Below, in pieces: positions 1 to 11,020 of a stretch of 64,000 bases of DNA. The translations under genes and the position numbers were made by a program. This DNA is from Diphasiastrum complanatum. Taxonomy: Eukaryota > Streptophyta > Lycopodiopsida > Lycopodiales > Lycopodiaceae. Within the stretch, counting starts at the first letter, position 1, and every line of letters begins with the position of its first letter. The notes below the pieces were generated by a model. It did no database searches. It was not told the origin of the DNA and saw nothing but the letters and a program-made list of their open reading frames with translations. The DNA lies in assembly GCA_029204225.1 (NCBI GenBank), contig CM055112.1, forward strand, positions 1,311,314 to 1,375,313. Reading direction: 5' to 3'.

Positions 1-34
<34 letters not shown>

Positions 35-498
35 AGAACTGTAGCCATTGTTTTAGAATCTGTAAGTAGGAATACATGCTTATCAGCGCTACTGTATTGT
101 GTTCCAATTCTCTGTTTTATACAGATTTGCTATTGTTCAGTTATTACATTCTTGATTGAATGCAATTGTCTCTCTCACTCTCTTCCACATAAACACGGTT
201 ATCAGAGACAAAGGATTGCATGGTTGTCCAATACGCCTAATGCTTCACAATCCTGCTGTTACAGCAGTCTCAGACTCCTACTCTGATAATCCAAAAGGAC
301 AACAAGCTTTTGATTTCGTTCTCTAATAATCCTCGTTCCTAAAATACGCAGTTACTACTGTGTTCATAATTGTTTTTCTTTACTATTGGTAGAGACATCA
401 TTTACATCGTGATCGTCTCTTGTGTTATGCTTCTATCATCAGCTCCGCTGCAGTCGCAATCAATTGTAGACCACGCATACCACCATCATACACCAACA
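1..498 (+). repeat. 3' part of a Ty1/copia 5' LTR, starting in an (AG)n run
   Basis: The sequence ends in ...CCAACA at 498, and five bases later comes a perfect tRNA-iMet primer-binding site, which marks the end of a 5' LTR. A plus-strand copia gag follows directly. The first 32 bases are pure (AG)n, so the true LTR start lies before the window or has been lost. No coding sequence is seen here. Confidence 0.7.
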
Positions 499-502
499 GA
501 AG

Positions 503-514
503 TGGTATCAGAGC
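503..514 (+). other. Primer-binding site (tRNA-iMet) of the plus-strand copia element
   Basis: TGGTATCAGAGC is complementary to the 3' end of plant initiator methionine tRNA, the usual primer of copia elements. It lies between the LTR end at 498 and the gag start, so it fixes the orientation of this element as plus. Confidence 0.9.
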
Positions 515-527
515 ATTGGTTCAGTGA

Positions 528-1170
528 ATGACTAGTGTCCAGGATCTTTTTTCAAAAGTTGTTCTAAGTTGTATGTGTATAATTTCGATCACTATGGAAG
601 GCACCTCAGAGATCCGCTTGATCAATAAACTCAACGGAGATGACTTCCACATGTGGAAGTTCAAAATGAGGATGATCCTGATTGAAAAGGAGTTATGGGA
701 ATACGTCAACGGTTCTATAGCCAGACTGGCAGAACCCGAATAGCTTCCAGCTTGGGAAGCCAAGGATGGCAAGGCTCTTGCCATTGTATCTCTAAACCTT
801 AAAGACACTCAAATTGCTCATGTATCCAAATTGCACTACTTCCAAAGAAGCATGGGATACACTCACTAGCATGTATGAGACCTCAGATGTCTCGACTCGC
901 CTCTTCTTGAGAAAGAAGGTACTGACACTCAGAATGAGTGAAGGCACCTCAGTCAACGACCATCTGAATGAGTTCAAACAATTGTTGAACCAACTGGCTG
1001 CAATAGGTTCCCCTATCTCAGAAGAAGACTCTACCATGTCTCTTCTTGCCAGTCTTCCATCTTCCTATGATAATTTAGTATTGATTCTGAGCAATACCCT
1101 TGCACTGTCTCTCCAAAAATTGACAACAAGTTTGTTGCATGAAGAAGTTACTAGAGAAACAACCTAGAAC
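528..1170 (+). pseudogene. Copia Gag (UBN2-type) pseudogene
   Basis: Two overlapping frames (about 594-743 and 814-1,167) encode a copia Gag: an N-terminal part with FHMWKFKMRMIL, then SKEAWDTLTSMYE and NDHLNEFKQLLNQL, which are typical of the capsid-like UBN2 domain. The likely start is ATG 594 (MEGTSEIRLI). A TAG at 741-743 and a frame change near 800 break it. The zinc knuckle, protease and pre-integrase parts that should follow are missing: the frame runs within about 40 bases into integrase. This is a dead, internally deleted copy. Confidence 0.8.
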
Positions 1171-1189
1171 GAGATTTTCTAAAGGACAA

Positions 1190-1872
1190 GACAAAAGGGC
1201 AAAGTCCATCTCGTCACCGATACACAATGACTTGTGTGGTCCTATAAGCGTACCTTCATTAGGTCAAGCTCTATATTTTATCACATTCATTGATGATTAC
1301 TCCCGATTTGCCAGAGTTATGTTCATACAGAACAAGTCAGAAGCATTTTGCTGCTTCAAAGAATTCAAGCAATATGTTGAGAATCAGACTGGTTAGAAAA
1401 TTGAGGCCCTACGGTCTGATTCAGGGAGAGAGTTCTTGTCAAATGAGATGAAGGACTACCTGTCAATTGCATGCACCACCAGTTTACTATGAGCTACACT
1501 CCACAACAGAATGGAGTAGCAGAGCGAAAGAACTGCACATTGTTGGAAATTGCACGATCCATGACAGCCAACGCCCATTTACCTCAAACATTCTGGGCAA
1601 AAGCTATCTCTACGGCTTGCTATCTACAAAATTATTCTAGCACTAAAGTAGTTGATTCCAAGACACCGTTTGAAGCCTACTACGGTTACAAACCAAGTTT
1701 GAAACACTTGCGTGTTTTCGGATGTCTCTGTTATGCACAAGTGTCATCTGATCTGAGAAAGAAACTGGACCCAGTAAGCTATAAAAGCATCTTCATTGGC
1801 TATTCAACATCACACAAGGCATATCGTGTTTATGATGTGGTTATGGGCCAGTCACGATGTTGTCTTCCTTGA
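1190..1872 (+). pseudogene. Copia integrase pseudogene
   Basis: Three frame pieces give a copia integrase core: DLCGPISVPSLG and FITFIDDYSRF (first catalytic Asp region), LRSDSGREFLS (second Asp), then YTPQQNGVAERKN with the catalytic Glu, and the downstream AYYGYKPSLKHLRVFGC block. A TAG at 1,396, a frameshift near 1,470 and another at the 3' end disrupt it. Upstream it is joined straight to Gag, so protease and the HHCC zinc domain are deleted. The family is clear; the element is not functional. Confidence 0.85.
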
Positions 1873-2153
1873 AGACAAGTATTACAATTTCAACAGAAGC
1901 AACCAATACAAAAGACTGCCATAACTGCTCCACCTTCCATCAATAGGCTACAACCTACGAGTTCAAACAACGGAGTTCATCACAACGACACCAATTACCA
2001 TCGATGGGCCTACAACCACGATCGTTCAACCGCAAAATACTACGATCCCAATCATTCACCAAGGAGAATTGTTTGATCAAGGACCTACAGTTTGAAGATA
2101 TGTGAGACAACGAAAGTAGCCTGACTGCTTCATCCCTTAGACTTTCATCAGTC

Positions 2154-2260
2154 ATGACGAACCTGCCACCGTAGCAGAAGCACTATCAATGCCTGATGCA
2201 GACAAATGGAAAGTTTCCATGGATGCTGAGTATCAATCTCTAATGAATAACAAGACTTGG
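2154..2260 (+). pseudogene. N-terminal stub of copia reverse transcriptase
   Basis: The frame reads EALSMPDADKWKVSMDAEY and then SLMNNKTW, the conserved entry into the copia RT domain (pfam RVT_2). It stops abruptly at 2,260 where a minus-strand gypsy LTR begins. The LTR therefore sits inside the RT gene of the copia that starts at 503. RT-like sequence of the same orientation resumes only at 7,860, with the middle of RT missing. Confidence 0.75.
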
Positions 2261-2753
2261 TATAAAGTTCTCAATCTAAGGATCCTATTCTAAGCAGGCC
2301 AATCACAAGCAACACAAGGGAACCTGATGGTGGACAAACCAACCCAACCAACCTAGATCGAACGGATCTAGCCCCCAAGCTATGGATCAATCACAAAGAG
2401 GAGTATGGCATCACACCAGCAACATCCAGCCACCGGTCATGCTACAAAGCATACACTAGTGAGAGCCCAGCAGGTATACTTATACCTTCCAAGGCCCATG
2501 CACCACTAGTAATGCACTGTGAAACCTCACTGGACACCTCTGCAGCCTATCTGGGCCACGTCATCCAATTTCCCAATGACTCACTAATAGACCAATAAAA
2601 ATCCACCATCAAGTGTTTAGGCCTACAACCATTAATTATGACTATGTACACATAAGGGCCCCAATTCCCTTATAGTCACAATTAACTTACGAGTTGTTGG
2701 TCTACCGGTCCCTAGCATGGACAAGATACCCGAGGCCAGTCATGGGCATGACA
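2261..2753 (-). repeat. Ty3/gypsy LTR (493 bp), twin of the LTR at 59.2 kb
   Basis: This 493-bp block is nearly identical in order and content to 59,211-59,702. On the minus strand it begins TGTCATGCCC directly after a purine tract (2,754-2,767, complement of TTCTTCCCCCCTTA), which marks it as a 3' LTR. It ends ...CTTTATA, so its ends are TG...TA rather than TG...CA. It interrupts the copia RT stub. Confidence 0.75.
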
Positions 2754-2979
2754 TTCTTCCCCCCTTATTCAAGTTTTGTCCTCGGAACTTAAAACTGGGC
2801 AAGTTCCTCCTTGAGCTTCCTTCCTGTTCCAAGGAATCATCATCGTCCGCACATCCCTTTCATCAAACCAGATGCTTGGTAACTATATGATTTTACAATC
2901 GTTTAGTTCCTGTATCCAAGATCTTTTCGGTTTCGAGACGAGATATACCTGATGATTCATCCAACAACTCCAACTGATC

Positions 2980-3440
2980 TCCAGATCCAAGGTGCCCTCA
3001 TGGTTTTAGGCTTTTTTTAATAGACGACTTACATGAAATACGGGATGCACTTGAGATCCATCCGGAAGTTTGGATTGGTAAGCTAAGGATCCGATCTTTT
3101 TCAAGATCTCAAATAGTCCTCTATATCTAGGGGACGATTAGTAATGCTAGCCGGTACGCATTACACTTGAATCCATCGAGATTCTCAAAAAATACCCAAT
3201 CCCCCACTTGGAAGTCTCTCGGTGATCTTTTCAGACTTGCATAATGTCGGTCCCCATCCTGGGTACCCCAGACATTCTCGCGTGCAATCCATAGCATTTC
3301 CTGCATATCATGTAGGAAATCCGCTATTTTCTAAAACTTGAACGGTTGAGTCTCTACCGCAATGGGTGACATAGGTTTGAAACTATACATAAGCATGCAT
3401 GGGCTATAACCGGTAGCCAAATGCTTAATATAACCCAATC
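2980..3440 (-). pseudogene. Gypsy integrase C-terminal fragment
   Basis: The minus strand reads GYIKHLATGYSPCMLMYSFK, DFLHDMQEMLWIARENV, RDFQVGDWVFFENL and, after a frame change near 3,130, YRGLFEILKKIGSLAYQ and HPVFHVSRLLKKA. This is the end of a Ty3 integrase with its GPY/F module. Stops at the PFKF block (about 3,333) and near 3,135 and a frameshift kill it. It lies just upstream, in minus orientation, of the polypurine tract and LTR at 2,261-2,767, so both belong to one element. Confidence 0.75.
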
Positions 3441-6400
3441 TCCATCAAGGTGATTACCTCTCCGAGGAGAAAATACGAATAGATATCTTAATTGATCTTC
3501 TGATCTTATAGATAATCCTTCTTTTAACCGATCAAGTTTAACTAGAATCCGAACTATGATTCGTCAATCATAATTCATCAGATTCTTGTCCTTTACTCAA
3601 TAAAAGAAGGTAGATTAGAAAAACTTTAAGTTCAGAGTCATCTCTAGTTTAGCGAATACGGCCGACCAAAAGTGACAAGCAAACTTCGAATCACAAATGT
3701 TCATAATGCCAGTTTAGTAATCTGTAAAGCCAAAATAGATACTCAAATAATTACTTGGTCACTGCCCAAATATAGATAGTTGATTTGATAAGATGGCTAG
3801 TCATTACCAAAATTCCACTATCTTGTTTATTCATCCATAGTAACCTACCATGAACACGATCTCCTCCTATTTAGGTATATCTTAGAATCTGAGTTACGAT
3901 TCACCAATCTCAACTCTCCAGATTCCTGAGACCATACCATATTATAAGAGTGCAATACAATTCTTAAAAGACACATGAGTTGTTCACAAAGTCCTTTCCA
4001 TCTGGAAAGTTCTAGACTTTTACAACTGACACATGGTGCCAATATAAGGATTGTAATCTAAAAAATGTCCTTACTTTGAACATGGCACAAAGTGTCATTC
4101 CAAAGTTAGGGTCTTAATCTAGAATACGTCTAGATTTTCCTCTTAAGTTCTAATCTAGAATAACTTAAGATTTACCGGAACCTCATCACGAGAAGTTCTA
4201 ACTTTTGGCAAACAACTATCCAACTCTCCTGAGTCTTCCGAGATAGCATTCCATCCTTTCCGAACGGGAAAAGGTAAGTCCCAAACGTTTTGGTATATTT
4301 TATGCACACCCATCTGTAAAAGAATCCAAAATAACTCATAAATGTTGTGACTTATAAGCAATACATTTCAACAATAATATCCATAATAAAATTCCTATTG
4401 TTAATTTACAACAACTAACTCATAAGTAACACTTCTAACTTAGTTAGTTGTATCGGATTTAAAAAATGTTTAAATGTTTTGATGTGGTACCAAAACACCA
4501 CATTTAATCTGATTCTAGATCAATTCTAGGTCAATAAGCAATTCTCAATTAGAAATCACTATAACCCAGCGAGAAATTGTCTCAACACAATTTTCATCAA
4601 TATGCCTATGTACCACCCACTAGTTTATGCATGCAAATAAACTTAGTTCAAGGAATACTTTGTAGATCCATAGGATTAGAAGTTTGTACAAAAGTTTTTA
4701 ATGATCCTACAGAGATTCACTACATAGCATATCTCTACAGATAACTCCAGGTCTGTACACAACACTTTCATAACCGAGAATCCTATAACTTGATTACCCT
4801 CTAAGAGAGAATATTTCTCAAAGAATGCTATTTCACATCCAAAATCTCAACCGGAGATTCTCAAAAGAATATATTGTTAGCATGAATTTCTTTCCTTGCA
4901 TCAATCCACGGATCTCAATTCACACTAAGATCAAGTTGACTATATCTAGCAAGGAACATGTTTCAACAAAATCCCATTTTGCAATAGAATAACCAAGTTC
5001 TTACACACATAAATTAGACTTGTTATTAGCCACTTATCTACCGCAAAAGTAATTTCCTAAATCACAAAATCCCATTTTGCAATAGAATAACCAAGTTTTG
5101 ACACACATAAATCAGACTTGTTATTAGCCACTTATCTACCGCAAAAGTAATTTCCTAAATCCCCCCCCCCCCCCTTGATTCTTCAACCTAGATATCTACT
5201 ATAAGCCATAAAGGATTTCTGTAATATCTAAATATCCTATCGTTTCTGAAACAGGTTTATTGATCTAACAGATTCCTCCTTGAATCTTTGACCAATGTTT
5301 CTCCTTGATAATTCCTACTTCGCCCCCTTTGCAACAGGAAATGCCATGAATTTCCAAGGGGTGCAAATCATTTGAGATTTGCCCAAGAGAAGAGTCTAAG
5401 TAGAGATCTGAGAGAATCTTGAAAGCCAAAATAAGTGTTGCATCATTGTAAGTAAATACCAATGATGTCCCAACACAATGACTTTAACAAAAGATTTTCA
5501 CTATTACCAAGCTGTTAAATTGACCCGTAAATCAGAAAAGGATTACTTGAAGATTCAAGTAGAGAAAACAAATTTAGAAAATGGTTTCATTAACCATTTT
5601 TGTGACATCGCCCATGGTCAACGGGTAATCAGAATTACCTTCCAAGGAATCACAAAAAAGTCGGGTTAATTTATGAGTTAAGAAATTCACCAATATATTT
5701 TTTATAAAGAAATAGCTTGCTGAGTTTCCGGTTTTGTAAATTTGAGATATCCAAAAAGGGGTCATGACCAATATCTCAAATTTCCGACAAAACACCCGTT
5801 TTATGACCAATAGTATTTGGCATCACTAAGACTTACGACCATACTATGGTCAACAAAACCATTAGTTTTGGATTATCATTTTGGAATTGTCTGCGTCCCA
5901 TACCACAGGTTCTTCCTCCATGAAGGCCCTCCACTTCTTGATCAAAGTGTTAGAAAAAAACAAGTAAATGGAGTTCTCGAGAATTCATAAAAAATTCCAA
6001 CTTCAACTTAAACAAACATTCTTTCGCCCCTTTTCACAATCTTTACAGTCACTGTAAGGTTTATAGTGACAGATTTAGAAATGGAAAAGAATGAACCGAC
6101 TTTTCTTGTATGTTGGAACACCATAGTTTCAAATTTAGCAAAAAACTGAATTAACTTCAAGAATTCTTCCCCCCTCCTTAGACAATGGGGCCATCTTGGC
6201 ATGTCGCATTTCTGTTTAAAAAAATCAGCATCCTAGCCAAGAAAATCCAATTGCTTGTAGTAATTGATTAGATTTCACATTTGGTCATTTCAGTATATGT
6301 GATGAATTTTCAACACACCGTTGCCCAAAGTTCGCAACAATGGTTAAAATTGCAGGGGGCCATCATTGTCAAGTGATGTCGGGCAAATTTTCATATGCCC

Positions 6401-6828
6401 CCCTCATAGGAATTCGATCCCAATCCATTTTGAATACAACTGAAAAATTTCAAAAAAAATTTGGGTTCAATTAATGATCATTACGGACAATGGTTCATAA
6501 TAAAGCAATGTCCAAAAATTTAATTTTCATTCAACATATCGTGCTTATTTACAAAATATACCAATGATCACTACAAATGGACTTTCTTCAATAAATACCC
6601 AAAAGAACCCTTTACACGTTCTGAAATCTAATTTACGCAATTTGTTTTTTTTGAGCGATTCCTTTCAACTATTACATGATTGTCATAAGAAAATTGCAGT
6701 CTACATTGGCTACAAGAAGCCCATGGGAAAAAAAAAAACAGTAACAAAAGCTTTCAATTTTCCCACCCACCCACCCCTCCTCAACCTAACTTCACGAAGA
6801 CAACTTCTAGTTTTAACATTAAAAACTT
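3441..6828. other. No recognised gene; AT-rich DNA
   Basis: Only short open frames are present, mostly under 80 codons, with no domain I recognise. It probably holds old, eroded transposon sequence. The visible structures are a 97-bp tandem duplication at 4,968-5,161 and short homopolymer runs such as the poly-C at 5,161-5,174. Confidence 0.5.
4968..5161. repeat. Tandem duplication, 2 x 97 bp
   Basis: The block beginning AAAATCCCATTTTGCAATAG at about 4,968 repeats at about 5,065 with only a few changes, through TACCGCAAAAGTAATTTCC. The second copy runs into a poly-C tract at 5,161-5,174. Confidence 0.9.
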
Positions 6829-6923
6829 AAGTTAAACTCTAACTTAAAGGGGAGGGGGGGGGGGTTGGGTTTGTTTAAGTTAGAGTTTAACTTAAACTCC
6901 CCCCCCCCCCCCCCCCCCCCCCC
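6829..6923. repeat. Inverted repeat with G-rich loop and poly-C tail
   Basis: AAGTTAAACTCTAACTTAAA (about 6,829-6,848) is the reverse complement of TTTAAGTTAGAGTTTAACTT (about 6,874-6,893). Between them is a G-rich segment (GGGGAGGGGGGGGGGG) and just after is a run of about 25 C (6,899-6,923), so the G run could also pair with the C run. Confidence 0.85.
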
Positions 6924-7023
6924 GCGCCTCTCATCCCCTTCCCTCCTAAACCAAAAAGGCTCAGGCTCCTGCTGATCGCTAGCAGGGCCCTAAGAGAGAT
7001 TAAAAACCGCGAGAGAGAGAGAG

Positions 7024-7132
7024 ATGGCCGAGTGGGACAAGCGCCCGCTCTTCATCTTTCTCAGCCATCTTCAAGATGAAGAACGTAGGAGCAGGGCGCT
7101 CAGCATGCAGCTGGAGGGCGCGCGATTGGAGT
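7024..7132 (+). CDS. Candidate first exon of an unrecognised host gene (partial)
   Basis: ATG at 7,024 follows a purine leader (GA repeat) and opens a GC-rich frame beginning MAEWDKRPLFIFLSHLQ and continuing with a charged, Glu/Arg-rich stretch to about codon 36. Composition then drops sharply to AT-rich at about 7,128. That pattern, with a C/T-rich and GC-rich upstream region (6,924-7,020), resembles the 5' exon and promoter-proximal part of an ordinary plant gene. A possible donor GT lies in GGAGTGTTTTTG near 7,130. I do not recognise the protein and could not follow it into later exons, and copia sequence starts at 7,860. It could be a truncated or captured gene fragment. Confidence 0.35.
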
Positions 7133-7859
7133 GTTTTTGTGTTGTTCTAACTAGTTTTCACAGTTTCAAAGCTAAGTTTGAAGTTATCTTGCATTTCTTG
7201 CAGTTTTCCCTGCTCTGAATAATGCAAGTAGAGCGTTTTTACAGTTGCATCACATTCCTTCATGTCTGAACCAGCCTTTCTGTAGGAAACCAGAGTTCTA
7301 ACATGTCTTAGCTTCTCTTTGAAGCCAAAACCCATCCTTACTGCTGTTTTTTGCAGAAAGAGATTACATAAAGGATGCAAATCTTGTTTGCTTAGCCTTG
7401 CTTTGTTTCTACAAATGCTTAAGCAACCATTTATTTATGGTTTAGCATGCCTAGATCCCATTATGTCTAAGAAATATGGTAAATGCTGCCCAATTTTCAT
7501 CTGAAACTAACAATTTGTCATTCTTCAAACAGAATAGGCTTCAAAATGACCCAAACCATTTCAATAATGGCCTTACAGGCTCATAATCCTACAATCCACC
7601 GTTAGTTTGCTGGAAATTGCAACAAAACCCTGCAACTCCATAAAACATCGTCATGCAAAACTTGGAAATATCATCAACACTCACAACAAGAAATTAGTAA
7701 CCGATTGAGCATCTTTCTCTTCCTTGAATAGATTTTAAGCCAACATCCAGCTCAGATATTAAAGCAAAAGACAGCCCAACTTCAACCACATAAAATATCG
7801 TTATGTGATCATCAAGAAGCCGTAAAACCAACATTACCTCTAATTGATCCCGTTTCCCT
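7133..7859. other. No supported gene; possible intron of the 7,024 exon
   Basis: AT-rich sequence with T-rich tracts and a possible acceptor (TTTTTTGCAG at about 7,345-7,354). No coding similarity was recognised on either strand. The minus-strand frame at 7,147-7,380 carries no known motif. Confidence 0.35.
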
Positions 7860-8535
7860 AATCATCAGCAATTCAAATCAGTTGTTGCAAGAAACCAAGT
7901 CCTTACTCTCATCAGAGTTTGAGATGACTAATTTAGGTCTAGTCCATTTCCTACTTGGAATGGAGATTCACAAAGATCGCACGAGCAGAAGGTTCACCAC
8001 AAGCCAACAATCCTACTTAATTAATGTACTTCGAAGATACGACAGGGAGGATTGCAAACCCATAGACACTCCTATGGATCCAGGAGCTAAGCTTTCCAAA
8101 GACATGTGCCTTAGAACAAAGGCAGATCTGCAAGGAATGTGGAAGTACCCTTATCAGTCTGTCATAGGTTCTCTCATGTATTTTATGATTTGCACACGAC
8201 CTGATCTAGCATATGCTGTAAGCACACTGTCGCAATTCATGTCCAATCTAGGTCTACAACACTGGAAAGCTCTACAAAGAGTTCTAAAGTACATTCAAGC
8301 CTTAAAGCACTATGCCGTGAGTTATAACGGAAATACAAAAGCTGCACTCTCTTTGATTACCTATTCTGATTCAGACTGGGTAGGATACATAGATACCAGA
8401 ATATCCACCTCTGGCTACATTTGCTTTCTTGCAGAAGGACCCATCTCATGGAACAGTAGAAAGCAGAAATGCATTTCTCTGTCCTCCACAAAATCTGAAT
8501 ATGTCGCAGCTATGTCAGCAGTGAAGTATAACTAA
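7860..8535 (+). pseudogene. Copia RT C-terminus and RNase H fragment
   Basis: One open frame covers the end of copia RT (EFEMTNLGLVHFLLGMEI, DCKPIDTPMDPG), the linker GSLMYFMICTRPDLAYAVS, and RNase H with YSDSDWVGYIDTRISTSGY and LSSTKSEYVAAMSA. It begins in the middle of the RT palm (SNSNQLL, just after where the YADD box should be) and stops at TAA 8,533-8,535, before the last RNase H block. There are no internal stops over 217 codons, so it is younger than most pieces here. It may be the continuation of the copia starting at 503, but the middle of RT is absent between them. Confidence 0.85.
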
Positions 8536-10676
8536 GACAATATGATGTATTGCAACTTATTGTACTATTAATTATATTGCTCACAGATGCAATTTTATTT
8601 GATTTTTTGATTAGTAGACATCAAACAAAAAAGTTGACATGTGATTACACAAATTGTGATCATGATATTGTTATGATACATAATTTTCTAGTTTCACTTG
8701 TGTATATGGCCCCTAATGTCCTCGGTTAGCAGAGTTATTTGAAACTTTTGGAAAGAAGATTGATTTTGGGGGTTGTGAAATCTCCAAGACCTCAAAATAA
8801 CCCCCAGTATAATCCTCTTATAAAATGTTCAAAGTTACGAGGCTTATTCTGAGGACAGCGAATAGACCTCAAGCTCAAGGCTTTCTCTTCTCCCACATCC
8901 CATTTTCGATTCTATTTTTCAAAAATGGCTAAAAAAAAACACTGGAAATCGCACGTTTTGTTGTTATAGTAGTGTTCATATTGTAAATATGGCCAAATAA
9001 AAAGTTGTAGATTAATATATATATGCTACAAAATCGCTAGAAAAATAAAAAAGATCGCGACAATCTTCTTATCAATCAAAATAACTTCAATATTAAAGTA
9101 ATCAACTTAATTAAGTCAATCTTAAATTGCCATCAACTTTGTCATTTCTATCTAGCATAAAATCTCATACTTGATAAAAGAAACTTATTATCTTTTAGCA
9201 AAATCTTACAATAAAGAAAGTGGCAAAACACTTATTTTGGGATTTAGAAAAAGAGCTTCACAATCATAGGGCTTTAAGCTTTTGAAAAAGATAACTATCA
9301 CATTTAAAAATTAACTAAGTTTGTTAAAAACTAATAAAAATATTAAAATGCAAAAAAAAAAAAAAAACATGAGTAGAACTTTTGTATTAAAAACATGAAT
9401 AGTATATTGTACACATTTAAAAATAGCTAGTCTAATTTTAGGATTTGTTCATCTTGTGATTTTAGTCTGGCCATTGAAAGTGTAGGATGGTTGTAGCATT
9501 ATAATCATGGTTGGAAAACGTTTTTCCATCATTTATTGCTCAATTTTTCCATACTTCAACCAGGTTTAATAGGAGGGTAACGGTAGATTGTAGTTGTACT
9601 ATCTAAATTGTAGTTTTCTATTAAAGTAAACAATTTATCATTAGCAAGGGTAGATGGTGATCTGTTTTTGTTGCATAGTCTATATTATTCATCTTTTGGC
9701 TTGTGATTGATAGAATATGATAGAGGTTGTAGTTTTTATGTGGATGATAATGGGTTTGAAAACATGTGTTTGGAAACGATATGTTGAAGGCATTGCATGC
9801 CACTTTGGCTACCAATAGGTTCTTGTATTGCCTATGAATCTTTGGACCCTCCATGCTTCTTCCATTGGATGACCTATGAAGCAAAGCCTTTGATTGATTT
9901 CTACCTACCATTTGTGCTCATTTCATAGTGCTAATCCTGAATAAATTTAGGAACTTTTTTTGTGGGTGGTGGCTATTTCTAGGGTTCTAGATTGTCATTT
10001 TTTAGTTGATTGGACACATTTCATGGCCATAAGACACATTTCTAGGGCTATAGGGTGGAGATTTCTAGAAATGATTGGACACATATTTGCATGGCATCCA
10101 ATTTTCATATTAGACTTAGAGTTTGACTTTTCAAAGTTATATTAGTCTAAAATCATTTGAATAAACACTTTTGAAAAGTGTGGAAAACTATAGAACACGA
10201 GTTTTTGATAGATTCAATTTGGGTAGTAGAGACATTGAATCTAGTAACAATAATAGTAGGGTTTTTCATTATGGAGAGAAACCAAAGTCTGAAGTTAGAT
10301 TTGGATCTGTTATAAAAGGATGTAATGTGTGGGAAGATAAGAGATTCTCTCTCTTTTATCTCATTTCATGCTTATACATGGTTCTCTTGGGTTCATCTAT
10401 CAATTGGTGCACTATATTGGTGATATCTTGCAATCTCGTGTGTAGAATGCTTATTTTATGTTATTGTCAAATCCACACATGTGAAATACAATAGCTTACT
10501 TTTTTGTATGGACAAAACTTTCACCATATCTTATGTTTGATGTTTGATCATATTCTTAGAGATGTTGCATCTCTTAGTGTTTGATCATATTCTTAGTAGA
10601 TGTTGATTTTTCCACATTGGCAAGATTGGTAGGGCTGATCTATTTCTAATCAAAGATCAGGTTATGGATTTGGATC
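8536..10676. other. No recognised gene; AT-rich spacer
   Basis: About 2.1 kb without recognisable coding sequence lies between two RNase H pieces of copia type. It contains a poly-A run (about 9,352-9,367). The 107-codon plus frame at 10,171-10,494 has no motif I recognise. It may be insertion DNA within or between copia remnants. Confidence 0.45.
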
Positions 10677-11020
10677 TTGATTGATATGGAGCTTCATGTT
10701 ATTGAGGAGGAGGTTCCTATCATCTATTGTGACAACCAATCAGCCCAATCACTTGCTCCTAATCCTACATTCCATGCAAGGAACAATCACATCAAGATTA
10801 CTCATCATTTTGTGAGGGAGAAAGTGCAAGCCAAAGAGATCAAGCTCAAACACGTGTCTTAATTGAATTGCTTAGCTGATTTATTCACTAAATCCTTACC
10901 TAAGAATTCATTTGTAAAGCTAAGATCTTCAATTGGAGTAATTGATAAGAGTATCATAATTTCCAAGGCTAGATTTGAAGAGGAGTGTGAAAAATTGCCT
11001 ATGTTGGCAAATCTAGCCAT
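10677..11020 (+). pseudogene. Copia RNase H C-terminal fragment
   Basis: The frame has IIYCDNQSAQSLAPNPTFHA, then HIKITHHFVREKVQ and, after a TAA at 10,860, LADLFTKSLPKNSFVKLRSS. These are the last conserved blocks of copia RNase H/Pol. The preceding part of RNase H is missing. It is the complement of what is absent from the 7,860-8,535 piece, but amino-acid style suggests they may be different elements. Confidence 0.8.

Noticed and set aside
7147-7380. 77-codon minus-strand frame opposite the 7,024 exon region
   Set aside because: Could not be linked to any domain; likely chance.
9621-9911. 96-codon minus-strand open frame
   Set aside because: No known motif; the frame is within AT-rich spacer and not supported by context.
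10171-10494. 107-codon plus-strand open frame
   Set aside because: No recognisable domain, ordinary base composition for the spacer, no copy elsewhere in the window.
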